Shown here: positions 1 to 10,200 of the stretch, piece by piece
Numbering within the stretch: position 1 is the first letter of the stretch
Layout: each line of letters opens with the position of its first letter
Origin: Dyadobacter sandarakinus
GTDB taxonomy: Bacteria; Bacteroidota; Bacteroidia; Cytophagales; Spirosomataceae
Assembly (NCBI RefSeq): GCF_016894445.1
Contig: NZ_CP056775.1
Location: 5,134,001 to 5,198,000 of the forward strand
Direction: 5' to 3'
DNA: 64,000 nucleotides
Made by a program: the position numbers and the translations under genes
The notes under the pieces: generated by a model
Told to the model about the DNA's origin: nothing
Seen by the model: only the letters and a program-made list of their open reading frames with translations
Database searches by the model: none

Positions 1-1292
1 CGGCGGCGTGAAAGTGCAATGTTGTAGCGGTCAGAAGCACGGCGGTCTGTGTGGCCGGCAAGTTGCAGGCGGCATCCGTTTTTGTTCATCAGGGCTGCTA
101 CGTTTTTCAGCATTTCCTGGAACTCAGGTTTGATCGCATTTTTGTCTGTGTCAAACGTAACGTTCGCAAAGATTTCGCTGCAAGCTGCTCCTGTTGCCAG
201 TGCATTTTTCACGTAAGAATCAAAGTCAAGTACGCGGCCGCTACCGTCCACAACACTTCCGGCAGGTGAATTAGGCTCTTTATCGAAGAAGTCAGAAACA
301 CCGTCACCATCTGTATCAAGCAACAATTTAGGATCGATGTCTTTCGGACGGTTTGCTTTCGCAACAGAGTCCATTTCTTCCAGCGTAAGAATCTTAGGCG
401 GTTTGATCAGGACTTTTGGATCTGTGTAACGCAGGTGATAATATCCTTCTTCTGGTTTGTAATCCCATTTGCCATCCACTTTCGCCACTTTCAATGCTTT
501 TTTACCAAGCTTGTAAGTAAGCTGGATAGCACCGTATCCGTAGCTGTCAAGTTCCGAATTTCCTTTGCGGGATGTTTTCTGGTCAGCAATTACGAAGCTG
601 TTAGGCGTACGGTCATAGTCACCGCCGTAAGTAGCATCCAGGTAGTCAGAGTTGGTATGAGTCAGACGGAAATCCAGACCCAGGTCAAATCTTTTGCTCA
701 GCTCATAGTTAATGTTCAAACCGGTAGGAACGATCCAGTCATTCATTTTACCAGTTTCACGCAGCGGAATACCACCTGTCAGATCATAAGCAGTCGCATC
801 GTAAAATACCTGCCCTATACCTACATACGCATCCACTTTCCAGCGCTTCATTTTGTTAGGTCCCATCAAAAGACCTTTCAGGTTTACAGTACCGGCGAGT
901 GATACGTCGAAATAATTTCCTTCGAAATAGCGATTGTACATCCGGCGTTTCATCCCTCTCAGGTTACCGATTGAACCATCCAGACGTGCACCGAACAAGT
1001 ATGAAAGCTGTTTGTTGATCGTCAGACCTCCCTGAAAAGTTCCGGATTCCTTATGGCTGTCAGAAGATGTTTTGGTTACCGGCCAGAAGTCATACTCCCG
1101 CAAATCACCAAAAAACAAAGACGGACCGAAATGAGCTGATATAGACCAGGTGTTCATTTTGTAAGGACCATCATAAGAAGCTTTTGGGTTGTAATCCGGA
1201 GAATTCGGCTGCTCCAGCGGTTGTGCAAATGAAGGCAGTGCCATCATTGCCCCCAAGGCAAACGAACCAATCAACTGGGATACTTTTTTCAT
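1..1292 (-). CDS. OmpA-family outer membrane protein (3' end outside window)
   Basis: About 430 residues are visible, read leftward from ATG at 1292-1290; the C-terminus lies beyond the window edge. The N-terminus is a signal peptide (MKKVSQ start, hydrophobic core, ending SFAQ). Residues about 25-300 are rich in alternating aromatic and glycine residues, as in a beta barrel. Near residues 322-340 is DTDGDGVSDFFD, a thrombospondin type 3 calcium-binding repeat, followed from about 360 by an OmpA C-terminal peptidoglycan-binding domain (FDTDKNAIKPEF, then LAGHTDRRASDRYN). The family anchors the outer membrane to the cell wall. The gene stands alone downstream of an intergenic gap of 219 bp. 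Family assignment is firm; the specific role is unknown. Confidence 0.9.
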   Translation of the reverse strand, partial: MKKVSQLIGSFALGAMMALPSFAQPLEQPNSPDYNPKASYDGPYKMNTWSISAHFGPSLFFGDLREYDFWPVTKTSSDSHKESGTFQGGLTINKQLSYLFGARLDGSIGNLRGMKRRMYNRYFEGNYFDVSLAGTVNLKGLLMGPNKMKRWKVDAYVGIGQVFYDATAYDLTGGIPLRETGKMNDWIVPTGLNINYELSKRFDLGLDFRLTHTNSDYLDATYGGDYDRTPNSFVIADQKTSRKGNSELDSYGYGAIQLTYKLGKKALKVAKVDGKWDYKPEEGYYHLRYTDPKVLIKPPKILTLEEMDSVAKANRPKDIDPKLLLDTDGDGVSDFFDKEPNSPAGSVVDGSGRVLDFDSYVKNALATGAACSEIFANVTFDTDKNAIKPEFQEMLKNVAALMNKNGCRLQLAGHTDRRASDRYNIALSRR

Positions 1293-1511
1293 ACTATTCA
1301 AGTTAGCGTTGTAAAGATTAACTAGGATTGAGCTATGTCAATTATGAGTAAAATTATTTTGATTTCATGGCCAAATTTAGTTCAACCAAATGCCTAGTGC
1401 GCACAAAAATATGTTAACCACATCACTTAATCAACCAAATTTGGTACAAATGGAAAACTTTCCTGTATTTCATCCCAAATATTTTTCAAAAAAACTCCCT
1501 TTACCGAACTT

Positions 1512-2645
1512 TCAAAGGCGTTGATTCAACTTTTTTTCAATTTCCTTTTTCCATAAGGTAAAGTTGCCCTCCATGATCTTCTCCCGTGCGGTACGTACCA
1601 GCCAGAGATAGAAGGTCAGATTGTGAATACTGGCAATTTGTGCGCCCAGCATTTCACCTGATTTAACCAGGTGCCTTAGATATGCCTTACTATAAAAAGA
1701 GCTTGCATAGCCGTCGAGCCCCGGATCAAGCGGTGAGAAATCATCTTTCCACTTTTCATTCCTGATGTTGACGATTCCCTCTGTTGTAAAAATCATGCCA
1801 TTACGGGCATTCCTGGTAGGCATCACGCAGTCGAACATATCTACGCCTAGCGCAATGCATTCGAGGATATTGGCCGGTGTTCCGACACCCATCAGGTACC
1901 GGGGCTTGTCGGCAGGAAGAATGTCACAAACCACTTCCGTCAGCTCGTACATAATGTCGGCCGGCTCCCCCACGGAGAGGCCGCCGATGGCATTACCCTC
2001 ACGACCAAACGAAGCGATTGTTTCTGCAGATTGCTTCCTAAGATCTTTATAGACACTACCCTGTACAATCGGAAAAAGCGTTTGGCTGTGACCATAGAGT
2101 GGCGTTGTATTGTCAAATCTTTCACAGCATCTTGCCAGCCACCGGTGTGTCATTTCCATGGATTTCCGCGCGTACCCGAAATCACAGGGATACGGGGTAC
2201 ATTCGTCAAAAGCCATGATGATATCAGCTCCGATGACGCGCTGAATATCCATTACATTCTCGGGCGTGAAGGTGTGAACGCCTCCGTCAATATGTGACTT
2301 AAAAACCACACCTTCTTCGTTGATTTTCCTCCCCGTGCCTGCCAGGGAGTACACCTGGTAGCCTCCGCTGTCTGTCAGGATAGGTCTGTCCCAGCCGTTG
2401 AATGCATGCAGGCCGCCCGCTTTGTGAAGGATTTCTGTTCCGGGGCGAAGGTACAGGTGGTAGGTATTTCCAAGGATGATCTGTGCTCCGATATCCTCCC
2501 TCAGCTCACGCTGGTGCACTGCCTTTACGGTTCCGGCTGTACCCACAGGCATAAATATGGGGGTTTCAATAATCCCGTGATCCGTTTCAATAAATCCGGC
2601 TCTCGCCTTCGACTGAGGGTCTTTACTTTTTAGGGTAAACTTCAT
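1512..2645 (-). CDS. tgt: queuine tRNA-ribosyltransferase (tRNA-guanine transglycosylase)
   Basis: 377 residues, the usual length for bacterial TGT. The enzyme exchanges guanine 34 for preQ1 in tRNAs for Asp, Asn, His and Tyr. Visible signatures are IFMPVGTAGTVKAV near the start, the DSGGYQVYSL active-site region (catalytic Asp), GGLSVGEP, and MPTRNARNGMIFTTEG. Oddity: where the family normally carries the zinc cysteines (CxCxxC just before the YSxAYLRHL motif), this protein has LDGYASS, so all three cysteines are missing, although the later histidine (ASIHN) is kept. The rest of the protein is intact, so I expect an active enzyme of a zinc-less subtype. It is divergent from the glycosyltransferase to its right, with 113 bp between them. 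Confidence 0.95.
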   Translation of the reverse strand: MKFTLKSKDPQSKARAGFIETDHGIIETPIFMPVGTAGTVKAVHQRELREDIGAQIILGNTYHLYLRPGTEILHKAGGLHAFNGWDRPILTDSGGYQVYSLAGTGRKINEEGVVFKSHIDGGVHTFTPENVMDIQRVIGADIIMAFDECTPYPCDFGYARKSMEMTHRWLARCCERFDNTTPLYGHSQTLFPIVQGSVYKDLRKQSAETIASFGREGNAIGGLSVGEPADIMYELTEVVCDILPADKPRYLMGVGTPANILECIALGVDMFDCVMPTRNARNGMIFTTEGIVNIRNEKWKDDFSPLDPGLDGYASSFYSKAYLRHLVKSGEMLGAQIASIHNLTFYLWLVRTAREKIMEGNFTLWKKEIEKKLNQRL

Positions 2646-2670
2646 TAAAAGGTTTTAAATTGCTGATCTG

Positions 2671-2678
2671 CAAAAATA
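2671..2678 (-). promoter_or_regulatory. candidate -7 element of the tgt promoter
   Basis: TATTTTTG on the minus strand fits the Bacteroidota -7 consensus TAnnTTTG and lies 26 bp upstream of the tgt ATG. No good -33 TTTG was found at the right distance, so this is tentative. Confidence 0.35.
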
Positions 2679-2712
2679 GGAGGTATCCCTCTAACATTCC
2701 TGGCAATGACCT

Positions 2713-2720
2713 TATATTTG
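2713..2720 (+). promoter_or_regulatory. candidate -7 element of the glycosyltransferase/rsmG promoter
   Basis: TATATTTG matches TAnnTTTG exactly, 38 bp before the GTG start at 2759. No convincing -33 box is visible. Confidence 0.4.
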
Positions 2721-2758
2721 CATGAATATGAAATAATTTTACATACCTCTCTTCTGTT

Positions 2759-3889
2759 GTGGCCGAATATCTACTGTATGCGCTGGCGGCGTTTGTGCTT
2801 ATTCAAATATTCTATTACCTCTACTTTTTTACCCGACTGGCATTTTATACAAAAAGCAGCAACTATGGAAGCACAGCTCCCGGCGTTACGGTGCTGGTAT
2901 GTGCCTGGAATGAGAGAGAAAACCTGACCGAACTCCTTCCCATGCTGGACGCTCAGGAGTATCCGGTATTTGAAGTAATCCTGCTCGACGACCGGTCTGA
3001 TGATGGCAGTGAGGAGTATATCCGGGAGAATATTTTCAACTGGAAACATATTCGGTACATTCGCATCAATGATCAGTTTCCGCATATTACACCCAAAAAG
3101 TATGCATTGACGGTCGGTATGAAGCAGGCCAAATATCCGGTAACACTCATGACCGATGCCGACTGTCGGCCTGCGTCTCCACACTGGATCACCGCCATGA
3201 CCTCCTGTTTTGCCGGTGAAAAGGATATCGTACTGGGCTTTTCCCCTTACTTCAAATCAAAAGGACTGCTCAACTGGTTTATCCGGTGCGAGACGTTTTA
3301 TAGCGCTGTACAGTATCTTTCATTTGCACTAGCAGGGCGCACCTACATGGGGGTGGGGCGCAATATTGCATACAGTAAGTCGCTGTTTTTTGCAAACAAA
3401 GGTTTTTATACGCACAAGGCGGTTTACGGCGGGGATGATGATCTGTTTCTCAATGAAGTATCCACTTCCTCTAATACCACGATTTCCGTCGAAGCGGATT
3501 CGTTTGTTTACTCCAAACCGAAATTGACCTGGCGCACCTGGTATAATCAGAAACGCAGGCACCTTGCAGTCAGCAGGTATTATAAGTTGTCCAACAAAAT
3601 ATTGCTCGGCGCCCTCTCCGGAGCGCATATTGCCGTATGGATCCTGGCGATTGCTACCCTGGCAGCAGGTATTGTAACCCGTGATTTTTTCAGCTTGCAA
3701 ATACTTGGTGCGATCCTGGGTATACGCTGGATCCTGCAATGGAGCTTATTATTGACAATCAACAACAAACTGGCAAAAACGGTAGAATGGTTTAGCTGCT
3801 TTGCAATGGATTTTGCCTTGTTTGTTTACTACCTGATATTTGGTTTTGTAACCTTCACCCAGAAAAAAAACCGGAAAACATGGAATTGA
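2759..3889 (+). CDS. family 2 glycosyltransferase, membrane-anchored
   Basis: 376 residues from a GTG start; no ATG in frame lies nearby upstream. Residues 3-30 form an N-terminal membrane segment. The GT-A catalytic domain shows DDRSDDGS (77-84), the DAD metal-binding motif (133-135) and the acceptor-site acid in GGDDDLF (224-230), followed by QKRRH in place of the QxxRW motif of processive enzymes. Residues about 280-365 hold further membrane segments. This architecture is typical of inner-membrane transferases that add sugars to lipids or growing polysaccharides; the substrate cannot be told from sequence. Its 3' end overlaps rsmG by 10 bp, so the two are co-transcribed. Confidence 0.88.
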   Translation: MAEYLLYALAAFVLIQIFYYLYFFTRLAFYTKSSNYGSTAPGVTVLVCAWNERENLTELLPMLDAQEYPVFEVILLDDRSDDGSEEYIRENIFNWKHIRYIRINDQFPHITPKKYALTVGMKQAKYPVTLMTDADCRPASPHWITAMTSCFAGEKDIVLGFSPYFKSKGLLNWFIRCETFYSAVQYLSFALAGRTYMGVGRNIAYSKSLFFANKGFYTHKAVYGGDDDLFLNEVSTSSNTTISVEADSFVYSKPKLTWRTWYNQKRRHLAVSRYYKLSNKILLGALSGAHIAVWILAIATLAAGIVTRDFFSLQILGAILGIRWILQWSLLLTINNKLAKTVEWFSCFAMDFALFVYYLIFGFVTFTQKKNRKTWN

Positions 3890-4500
3890 TTAAAAAGTAC
3901 TTTCCGGACCTCTCCGCAACCCAGCTTGATAAGTTTGCACAACTGGATGAGCTGTATACCTCCTGGAATGCGAAGGTCAACGTTATATCCCGTCAGGATA
4001 TTGAAACATTGTATGAGCGGCATGTACTGCATTCGCTGGGTATTGCCAAAGTGCAGGCATTCCGGCCCGGAACAAATATTCTGGATGTGGGTACAGGGGG
4101 TGGTTTTCCCGGAATACCGCTGGCCATTCTTTTCCCGGAAGCCCAGTTTCACCTGGTAGATAGTATCGGCAAAAAAATCAGGGTTGTGCAGGAAGTGGCC
4201 CAGGCTTTGCAGTTGGACAATGTGAGGGCTGAGCAGGTGAGGGCCGAAAAGCTCACAGACTACTATGAGTTTGTGGTAAGCCGGGCCGTGACGCGGATGG
4301 CACCATTTGTTGATTGGGTGAGAAACAACATCAGCCGCAACTCCTATCACGATCTGAAAAACGGCATTCTGTACCTGAAAGGGGGAGACCTGGAAGAGGA
4401 GCTGGCAGAAGTAAACAGGAAGTCGTACGTGTACAACCTTTCCGACTATTTTGGGGAAGAATTCTTTGAAACGAAAAAGGTGGTGTATTTACCTTTGTAA
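3880..4500 (+). CDS. rsmG: 16S rRNA (guanine(527)-N7)-methyltransferase
   Basis: 206 residues, normal for RsmG (GidB), which methylates G527 of 16S rRNA with S-adenosylmethionine. The SAM-binding loop LDVGTGGGFPGIPLA is plain near residue 70, followed by a conserved VVSRAV segment in the last third. The start overlaps the end of the glycosyltransferase gene, which argues for translational coupling. A small conserved-looking protein follows 19 bp downstream. Confidence 0.95.
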   Translation: MELIKKYFPDLSATQLDKFAQLDELYTSWNAKVNVISRQDIETLYERHVLHSLGIAKVQAFRPGTNILDVGTGGGFPGIPLAILFPEAQFHLVDSIGKKIRVVQEVAQALQLDNVRAEQVRAEKLTDYYEFVVSRAVTRMAPFVDWVRNNISRNSYHDLKNGILYLKGGDLEEELAEVNRKSYVYNLSDYFGEEFFETKKVVYLPL

Positions 4501-4519
4501 CATATCTAAATCGAATAAC

Positions 4520-4801
4520 ATGAACGAGCGATACAGCGCCAGCGGGCTTATGAACCCGTTTTTTCCTGATGAAATTACCTTTGGAGACAAGGGAGTGACC
4601 TTTAAGGTCCGGAAGCTTTTCCGCAGCTCTGATAATTTTGTGTTTTACAGCGATATTTCAGGTGTGGAAATCGACAGCGGACTCTTTTTTGCGACGATCC
4701 GGATCATTCCGAGGATGCGGCCGGAAATTATTATCAATAATTTTACAAAGGGCGATGCAAAGAAAGTCAAGGAGTTAATCCTTCAAAAAGTTCAGAGCTG
4801 A
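4520..4801 (+). CDS. small hypothetical protein, PH-like fold suspected
   Basis: 93 residues starting at ATG 4520. A longer in-frame start at 4451 exists inside rsmG but gives a lysine-rich extension unlike the rest. The body (ITFGDKGVTFKVR, a YSDISGVEIDSG strand pair, then a C-terminal helix KGDAKKVKELIL) alternates short strands and ends in a helix, as in bacterial PH-like domains. No catalytic motif or signal peptide is present. It is probably the third gene of the glycosyltransferase-rsmG transcript. Function unknown. Confidence 0.65.
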   Translation: MNERYSASGLMNPFFPDEITFGDKGVTFKVRKLFRSSDNFVFYSDISGVEIDSGLFFATIRIIPRMRPEIIINNFTKGDAKKVKELILQKVQS

Positions 4802-4821
4802 CACTTTTTTACAAAAGATGC

Positions 4822-4852
4822 TTGCACTGAATAAAGTCATTCCTTAGATTTG
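4822..4852 (+). promoter_or_regulatory. promoter of tRNA-Asn
   Basis: TTG at 4822-4824, a 20-bp spacer and TAGATTTG at 4845-4852 match the Bacteroidota promoter (TTTG, 19-21 bp, TAnnTTTG). The tRNA begins 32 bp downstream. Confidence 0.65.
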
Positions 4853-4884
4853 CACCACAATTCGAGTACATAACCGGATAACAC

Positions 4885-4958
4885 TCCCGAATAGCTCAGC
4901 CGGTTAGAGCATCTGACTGTTAATCAGAGGGTCGCTGGTTCGAGCCCAGCTTCGGGAG
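4885..4958 (+). tRNA. tRNA-Asn (anticodon GTT)
   Basis: 74 nt cloverleaf. The acceptor stem TCCCGAA pairs with TTCGGGA (4951-4957) with discriminator G. The anticodon stem TCTGA/TCAGA encloses the loop CTGTTAA with GTT at 4919-4921. The T arm is GCTGG-TTCGAGC-CCAGC. The 3' CCA is not encoded (CA follows), so it is added after transcription. Its G34 is a natural substrate of the tgt product encoded 2.2 kb upstream. Confidence 0.97.
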
Positions 4959-4969
4959 CAGTGAAATCA

Positions 4970-5002
4970 AGCACTTAGCATTCATTTGCTAGGTGCTTTT
5001 TT
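4970..5002 (+). terminator. rho-independent terminator after tRNA-Asn
   Basis: AGCACTTAGCA (4970-4980), a 6-nt loop, and TGCTAGGTGCT (4987-4997) form an 11-bp stem with one G-U pair, followed by T5. A near-identical hairpin closes the FAD oxidoreductase operon at 15790. Confidence 0.85.
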
Positions 5003-5234
5003 GTTTTGTACAAAATACAAGTTGCACGTATTGTCATAAAGGTGGTATCCACATCAACTTTTACGGTACCATCTCCTTCTTATCTCATTATTTTCCATAC
5101 AACTCGCAAGTACATTATTTTCATTTCATTTGGATTAATGATTATCAAAATGATCATTTGAAGTAATTGAATAAAAACTATTGTGATTTGTATATGTATT
5201 GTAGTTAATTTGAAACCTTTAACCCGCAGGTTTC

Positions 5235-5837
5235 ATGAAGCAGGACTTCTCCTCCGCTAATCCGCCCGATGTCTTATCTGATTGGAAGCTGTTTCTGGGA
5301 GGTGATATGCCTGCTTTTGGCAAACTCATGTCCCGGCACTTCCAGATTCTTTTTCATTATGGCAACAAGTTCTCCTGCGACCAGGAATTTATAAAGGACT
5401 GCATTCAGGATATTTTCCTGACACTTTGGGAGCGGCGTGCTTACCTGGCCGAAGATGTGGTTGTAAAACCTTACCTGATGGCCTCGCTGCGGCGTCATAT
5501 GCACCGGACAAGCAAAACCCGTCTCCATCAGGACAGCACTGCTTACGAAGAAGACGTGGAATTTGACATCTCGTTTTCGGTGGAAGAAGACTTCATTGAG
5601 AATGAATCTGCGCTGATGATGGCACAGCGGGCGAAGTACTTTATAGACCAGTTGCCGGCACGCCAGAAGGAGGTGATTTACCTGCGTTTTTTTCAGGAAG
5701 TCGACCGCAACCAGATTGCCCGGATCATGAACATCTCCCCTCAGACAGTTTCCAATCTGCTTCAGATCGCCTTAAAGCAGCTCCGAAAAAGCTGGCATCT
5801 TGTGTCAGCGTTAATTGCATTTTGCTTTTACGCATAA
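5235..5837 (+). CDS. ECF RNA polymerase sigma factor (FecI-like)
   Basis: 200 residues. The sigma-2 region (HFQILFHYGNKFSCD, then IQDIFLTLWERR) and the sigma-4 helix-turn-helix (LPARQKEVIYLRFFQEVDRNQIARIMNIS) are both present. The length and style match the sigma-70 family of Bacteroidota that control SusC/SusD loci. Directly downstream lies a FecR anti-sigma factor and then a SusC receptor with an STN signalling domain, which is the complete three-part cell-surface signalling chain. An AT-rich inverted repeat (TTTTTTCTTT/AAAGAAAAAA, 5848-5869) sits in the 98 bp before fecR. Confidence 0.93.
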   Translation: MKQDFSSANPPDVLSDWKLFLGGDMPAFGKLMSRHFQILFHYGNKFSCDQEFIKDCIQDIFLTLWERRAYLAEDVVVKPYLMASLRRHMHRTSKTRLHQDSTAYEEDVEFDISFSVEEDFIENESALMMAQRAKYFIDQLPARQKEVIYLRFFQEVDRNQIARIMNISPQTVSNLLQIALKQLRKSWHLVSALIAFCFYA

Positions 5838-5935
5838 GGCTTCATGTTTTTTTCTTTTTAAAGAAAAAATTTAATAAACCTTTGGTATCCCGCCCCTGAT
5901 TTTGTCTATAGTGGTTCAGACGCATTTATCGTGTA

Positions 5936-7057
5936 ATGGAGCACTATAAGAACTTTGAAGTTGACGACTTTGTATGGGACGAGTATTTCCGCCAGTGGGT
6001 GCTTCATCCCACGCGGGAGAACCATGCGGAATGGGATGCATGGCTTGCAAAAAATCCTTCGAGGACGCAGGTGGTGCACCAGGCCCGTCAGCTCGTACAA
6101 TCCATTCAAATTACAGAGCACAGCCTTTCCGAACAGGAGATACAGGCAATCGTGGATTCCACACTGCAGCGCGCGGAAGCGCTTGAACCGCACAGGCGCA
6201 AATGGAACATCAAATATTACATGGGCCAAACTGCCTGGATCCGGGTTGCTGCATCCGTGCTGCTGTTGCTGGTAGTGGGCTGGATCGTTAACCGCCAGAT
6301 AGCCGGCCATAACGTCACACCTGTAAGCGAAACGACCGGAATTGCCGGCAGCCACAAAGGTACAGCCATGGTGGAGCGGACCAATCATGGCGTTTCTCCT
6401 ATGCTTATTTCCCTGCCCGATGGCAGCCGCATTACGTTAATGAAAGGCAGTCGCATTACCTATCCCGAGCATTTTAATTCCTCCGTGCGTGAAGTTACCA
6501 TGGTTGGCGAAGCTTTCTTTGATATTAAAAAAGCGCCTGAAAGGCCCTTTATCGTGTATGCCGGTGAGCTTGTTACCAAAGTACTGGGCACCAGTTTTCT
6601 GATTACAGCCTACCCGTCAAGCCGTGAGGTGACAGTGGAGGTAAAAACAGGTTTGGTGTCTGTTTCTGCACTCGGAAAGGCTTTCAAGACGCTGAACGAC
6701 CGCCATGAAGCAAACGGGATGATATTGTCTCCCAATCAGAAAGTGATTTTTGAAAAGAATGAGGTAAGGCTGGTCAAAACGCTGGTCGCCGACCCCAAGA
6801 TCGTAACGTCTGATGTGGCCGCACTTCACTTCGAGTTTGAGGATGTTCCCGTCAGTGAGGCGTTTGATACCATTGCAAAGGCTTATGGGATCGAAATCCG
6901 CTATGATAAAAACCTGCTTGCAGATTGTCCGCTCACCGCAAAGCTGGACACGCAGACATTACACGAAAAGCTGACGATTATATGCCTGGCCGTAGAGGCC
7001 ACTTATGAAATCGTGGACGGGCAGATTATCGTTCAGAGCAAAGGATGCAAAAATTAA
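5936..7057 (+). CDS. FecR-family anti-sigma factor
   Basis: 373 residues. A cytoplasmic N-terminal segment (1-95, containing the short DVWDEYFRQWV-like region) would bind the sigma factor. One membrane helix spans about 101-118 (WIRVAASVLL...). The periplasmic part carries the FecR domain (LPDGSRITLMKGSRITYPEHF, then GEAFFDIKKAPERPF) and a C-terminal DUF4974-type region (FEDVPVSEAFDTIAKAYGIEI). It relays occupancy of the outer membrane receptor to the ECF sigma factor. Its position between the sigma gene and a SusC gene with an STN domain is classic. Confidence 0.93.
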   Translation: MEHYKNFEVDDFVWDEYFRQWVLHPTRENHAEWDAWLAKNPSRTQVVHQARQLVQSIQITEHSLSEQEIQAIVDSTLQRAEALEPHRRKWNIKYYMGQTAWIRVAASVLLLLVVGWIVNRQIAGHNVTPVSETTGIAGSHKGTAMVERTNHGVSPMLISLPDGSRITLMKGSRITYPEHFNSSVREVTMVGEAFFDIKKAPERPFIVYAGELVTKVLGTSFLITAYPSSREVTVEVKTGLVSVSALGKAFKTLNDRHEANGMILSPNQKVIFEKNEVRLVKTLVADPKIVTSDVAALHFEFEDVPVSEAFDTIAKAYGIEIRYDKNLLADCPLTAKLDTQTLHEKLTIICLAVEATYEIVDGQIIVQSKGCKN

Positions 7058-7247
7058 CTAACCTGATAAACCTTGTATATGCAAACAGCCCGAACTGATT
7101 GATCCGCCCCGCCTGAAAAAGAACCGGCGATGTTCCCGCATCACCGGCTCATGAATCCCCTGAATGATTGGCGTCATAAACCTTCTCAAAAAGAAGGCAG
7201 GGGTTTGTTTTGCCAATTTTTTGCTAAAAAACAAAACGTTCAAATCT

Positions 7248-10200
7248 ATGAAAAAAACATTGATGTACCGAAAGGTGCTCTTGTGGACGATGAGAATAAC
7301 AGCCATTCAACTCATGTTCGCCCTCTTATGTCTCGGAACCGGTTATGCGCGTGAGGGCAGCGCGCAATCACTTTTATCGCAGAAAATTTCAGTATCCGCC
7401 TCGGGTGCTGAAATCCGGAAAGTGCTGAGCCAGATTGAAAAACAGGTCGAAGTGAGATTCGTATTTAGCTCAAAGCTTATTCAGTCGATGCGGAAAGTGA
7501 CGCTGAACATGCAAAACAGGCCGCTATATGAAGTACTTGACCATGTGCTCACGCCCTTAACCCTCGAATATGAAGTTTCGGGAAACATTATCATCCTGAA
7601 ACGGCAGGGCAGTATGCCGGATGTTCCAGCTCCTTCTGCCTCCCCGAAGAAAACGGTTACGGGAAAAGTGCTGGACGAATCCCAGAAAGGCCTCCCGGGC
7701 GTAAGCGTGGTACTGAAAGGTACACAAACCGGTACTTCAACCGATGGGGAAGGAGTTTTTCAGCTCGACATTCCCGATCCAGCATCTGACGCAGTACTTG
7801 TTTTCAGCTTTGTGGGTTACCAATCGCAGGAAGTGGTGCTGGGCACACAGTCAGCACTGACGGTAAGCATGGCATTGGAAGACAAATCATTGCAGGAGAT
7901 TGTGGTCATTGGTTATGGTCAGGTGAAAAAAAGCGACCTCACCGGGTCTGTGGCATCCATAAAGTCGGCTGAGCTGAATGCATATCCGGTGACGAACCTG
8001 GTGCAATCATTGGCCGGACGTGCGGCGGGCGTTTATGTCTCTCAAAATACAGGTGCGCCCGGCAGCCCCATCAGCGTGCGTGTGCGTGGAACCAACTCTA
8101 TCCAGGGCAGCAATGAGCCGCTTTATGTAGTCGACGGCTTTCCCTATTCAGGTAATCCTACGCTGCTCAACAATGCCGATATTGAATCCATTGAAGTGTT
8201 GAAAGATGCATCTGCTACGGCCATTTACGGCTCGCGTGGCGCAAACGGGGTAGTTCTGATCACAACCAAGCGCGGCAAAGCAGGCAAAATTACCGTGGAC
8301 TACGACGGTTATTATGGAGTGCAGAAAATCAGGAAAAAGCTCGACCTGATGAACGCCACCGAATATGCAAACTTTTATAATGAGCAGGCAGCCAACGATG
8401 GACTGGCCCCGCATTTTACGCAGGAACAAATCAACAGTTTTGGCGAGGGAACAGACTGGCAGGACCAGGTTTTCCAGAGCGCGCCCATTCAGAACCATGC
8501 ATTGAGCGTGAGCGGCGGAAGTGAAAAAACGCGCTTTTCCGCATCTGTAAGTAATTTTAGTCAGGACGGGATTATCAAAGGATCGGATTATGTGCGTAAT
8601 GCATTGCGGGTTAACCTAAGCTCGGATATCAGCAGGATGTTCAAATTCGAGCTCAGCTCCATCCTGAGCCGCATTGATTCAGACCGAAAGAATTCGGAAG
8701 GCGGAAACCGTGGCGGCACGCTCATGTCGGGTATTCTTTCAGCCTATCCGACCATTGCTCCCATCCTGGAAGACGGCAGTTACAGCAAACTGGCGGAAGC
8801 TTACCCCTGGGGTTCCAATGTGATCATCAACCCGTTGAATTATTTATACCGGTATTCCGATAAAATACGCTCCAATAAAATCCTGACGAATGCGGCTGTG
8901 ACTTTCGAACCTTTGAAAGGCTTACAGATCAAAACACTGGCGGGTGTGGAGACGACCAATGACCGGACAGATTCCTACACGACCACGCAGTTTGTTAATT
9001 CAAAAGGCTCTGCTACATTGGGACGGGAAGAAATCGTGAGTTTGCTAAGCGAAAATACCGTGAGCTATCTGAAAGATTTTGGAAAGCACAGGATTTCCGC
9101 GGTGGCTGGTTTTACATACCAGGATTTTACGAATACTACTTTCAGGACCTCGGCAACAGGTTTTATCAGTGATAATCAGGAAACCTACGACATTGGCGCA
9201 GCGGCAACACAGGGGGTGCCAAGTTCTTCTTATCTCAACTGGAAACTGCTTTCGTATCTGGGCCGGGTCAATTATACATTTAATGACAAGATCCTGGCCA
9301 CGATCAGCTTCCGAGCCGATGGTTCCTCCCGTTACAGTGAAGGGCAGAAATGGGGGTACTTTCCCTCTGCGGCCCTGGCATGGCGTCTCAGCGAGGAGCG
9401 GTTTATCCGGAATATTCCCTTCATTTCAGACCTTAAACTGCGGGTAGGTTACGGCGAAACCGGAAATACTTCCATTAATCCGTACTTTACCCTGAACCAG
9501 CTGGCATCGGGTCAGGTCGTTTTTGGCGATGCGCTTGCCGTATCGTATGCGCCGGGCCAGCGCCTTGCAGGACCATTGAAATGGGAAACCACAGCTCAGA
9601 CAGATTTCGGCATTGACCTGGGTATTTTGAACAACCGCATCAGTCTGACAGCCGATTATTACATTAAAAACACGCGTGATCTGCTCAACAACGTCGCCCT
9701 CCCTTCATCGCTGGGCTATACTTTCACGGTTCAGAACATTGGCAAAATCCAGAACAAAGGATTTGAGCTGGGCATCAACGGGGCAGTCCTGGAAGGTGCA
9801 TTCAAATGGAACCTAGGCGGAAACCTTTCCATCAACAGAAACAGGGTTGTCAAGCTTTACGGCGGAAGCGACATTCTGGGCCGGGAAATTGGTGCGGCGG
9901 TGAGCGACAATGTAAATATCCTTCGTGAGGGTTTTCCGGTGGGTTCTTTCTATGGGTATGTTGAAAAAGGATATGACGACAAGGGGCTGATCGCTTATGA
10001 GGACTTTAACAACAATGGCACACGCGATACAGGCGATAAGAAAATCATTGGCGATCCCAATCCGAAATTCACTTACGGGATCAACTCGTCCATGACCTTT
10101 AAAAACTTCGATCTGGCGATTTTCGTGCAGGGTTCGGAGGGTAATGATATTTTCAACCTGAGTGCGCAGGGCCAGGGTTATGACTTCGGCCAGGCCCTCA

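Noticed and set aside
5000-5234. Promoter of the sigma factor gene
   Set aside because: TTAATTTG and ATTTG are near the consensus but neither sequence nor spacing fits, so no site is claimed.
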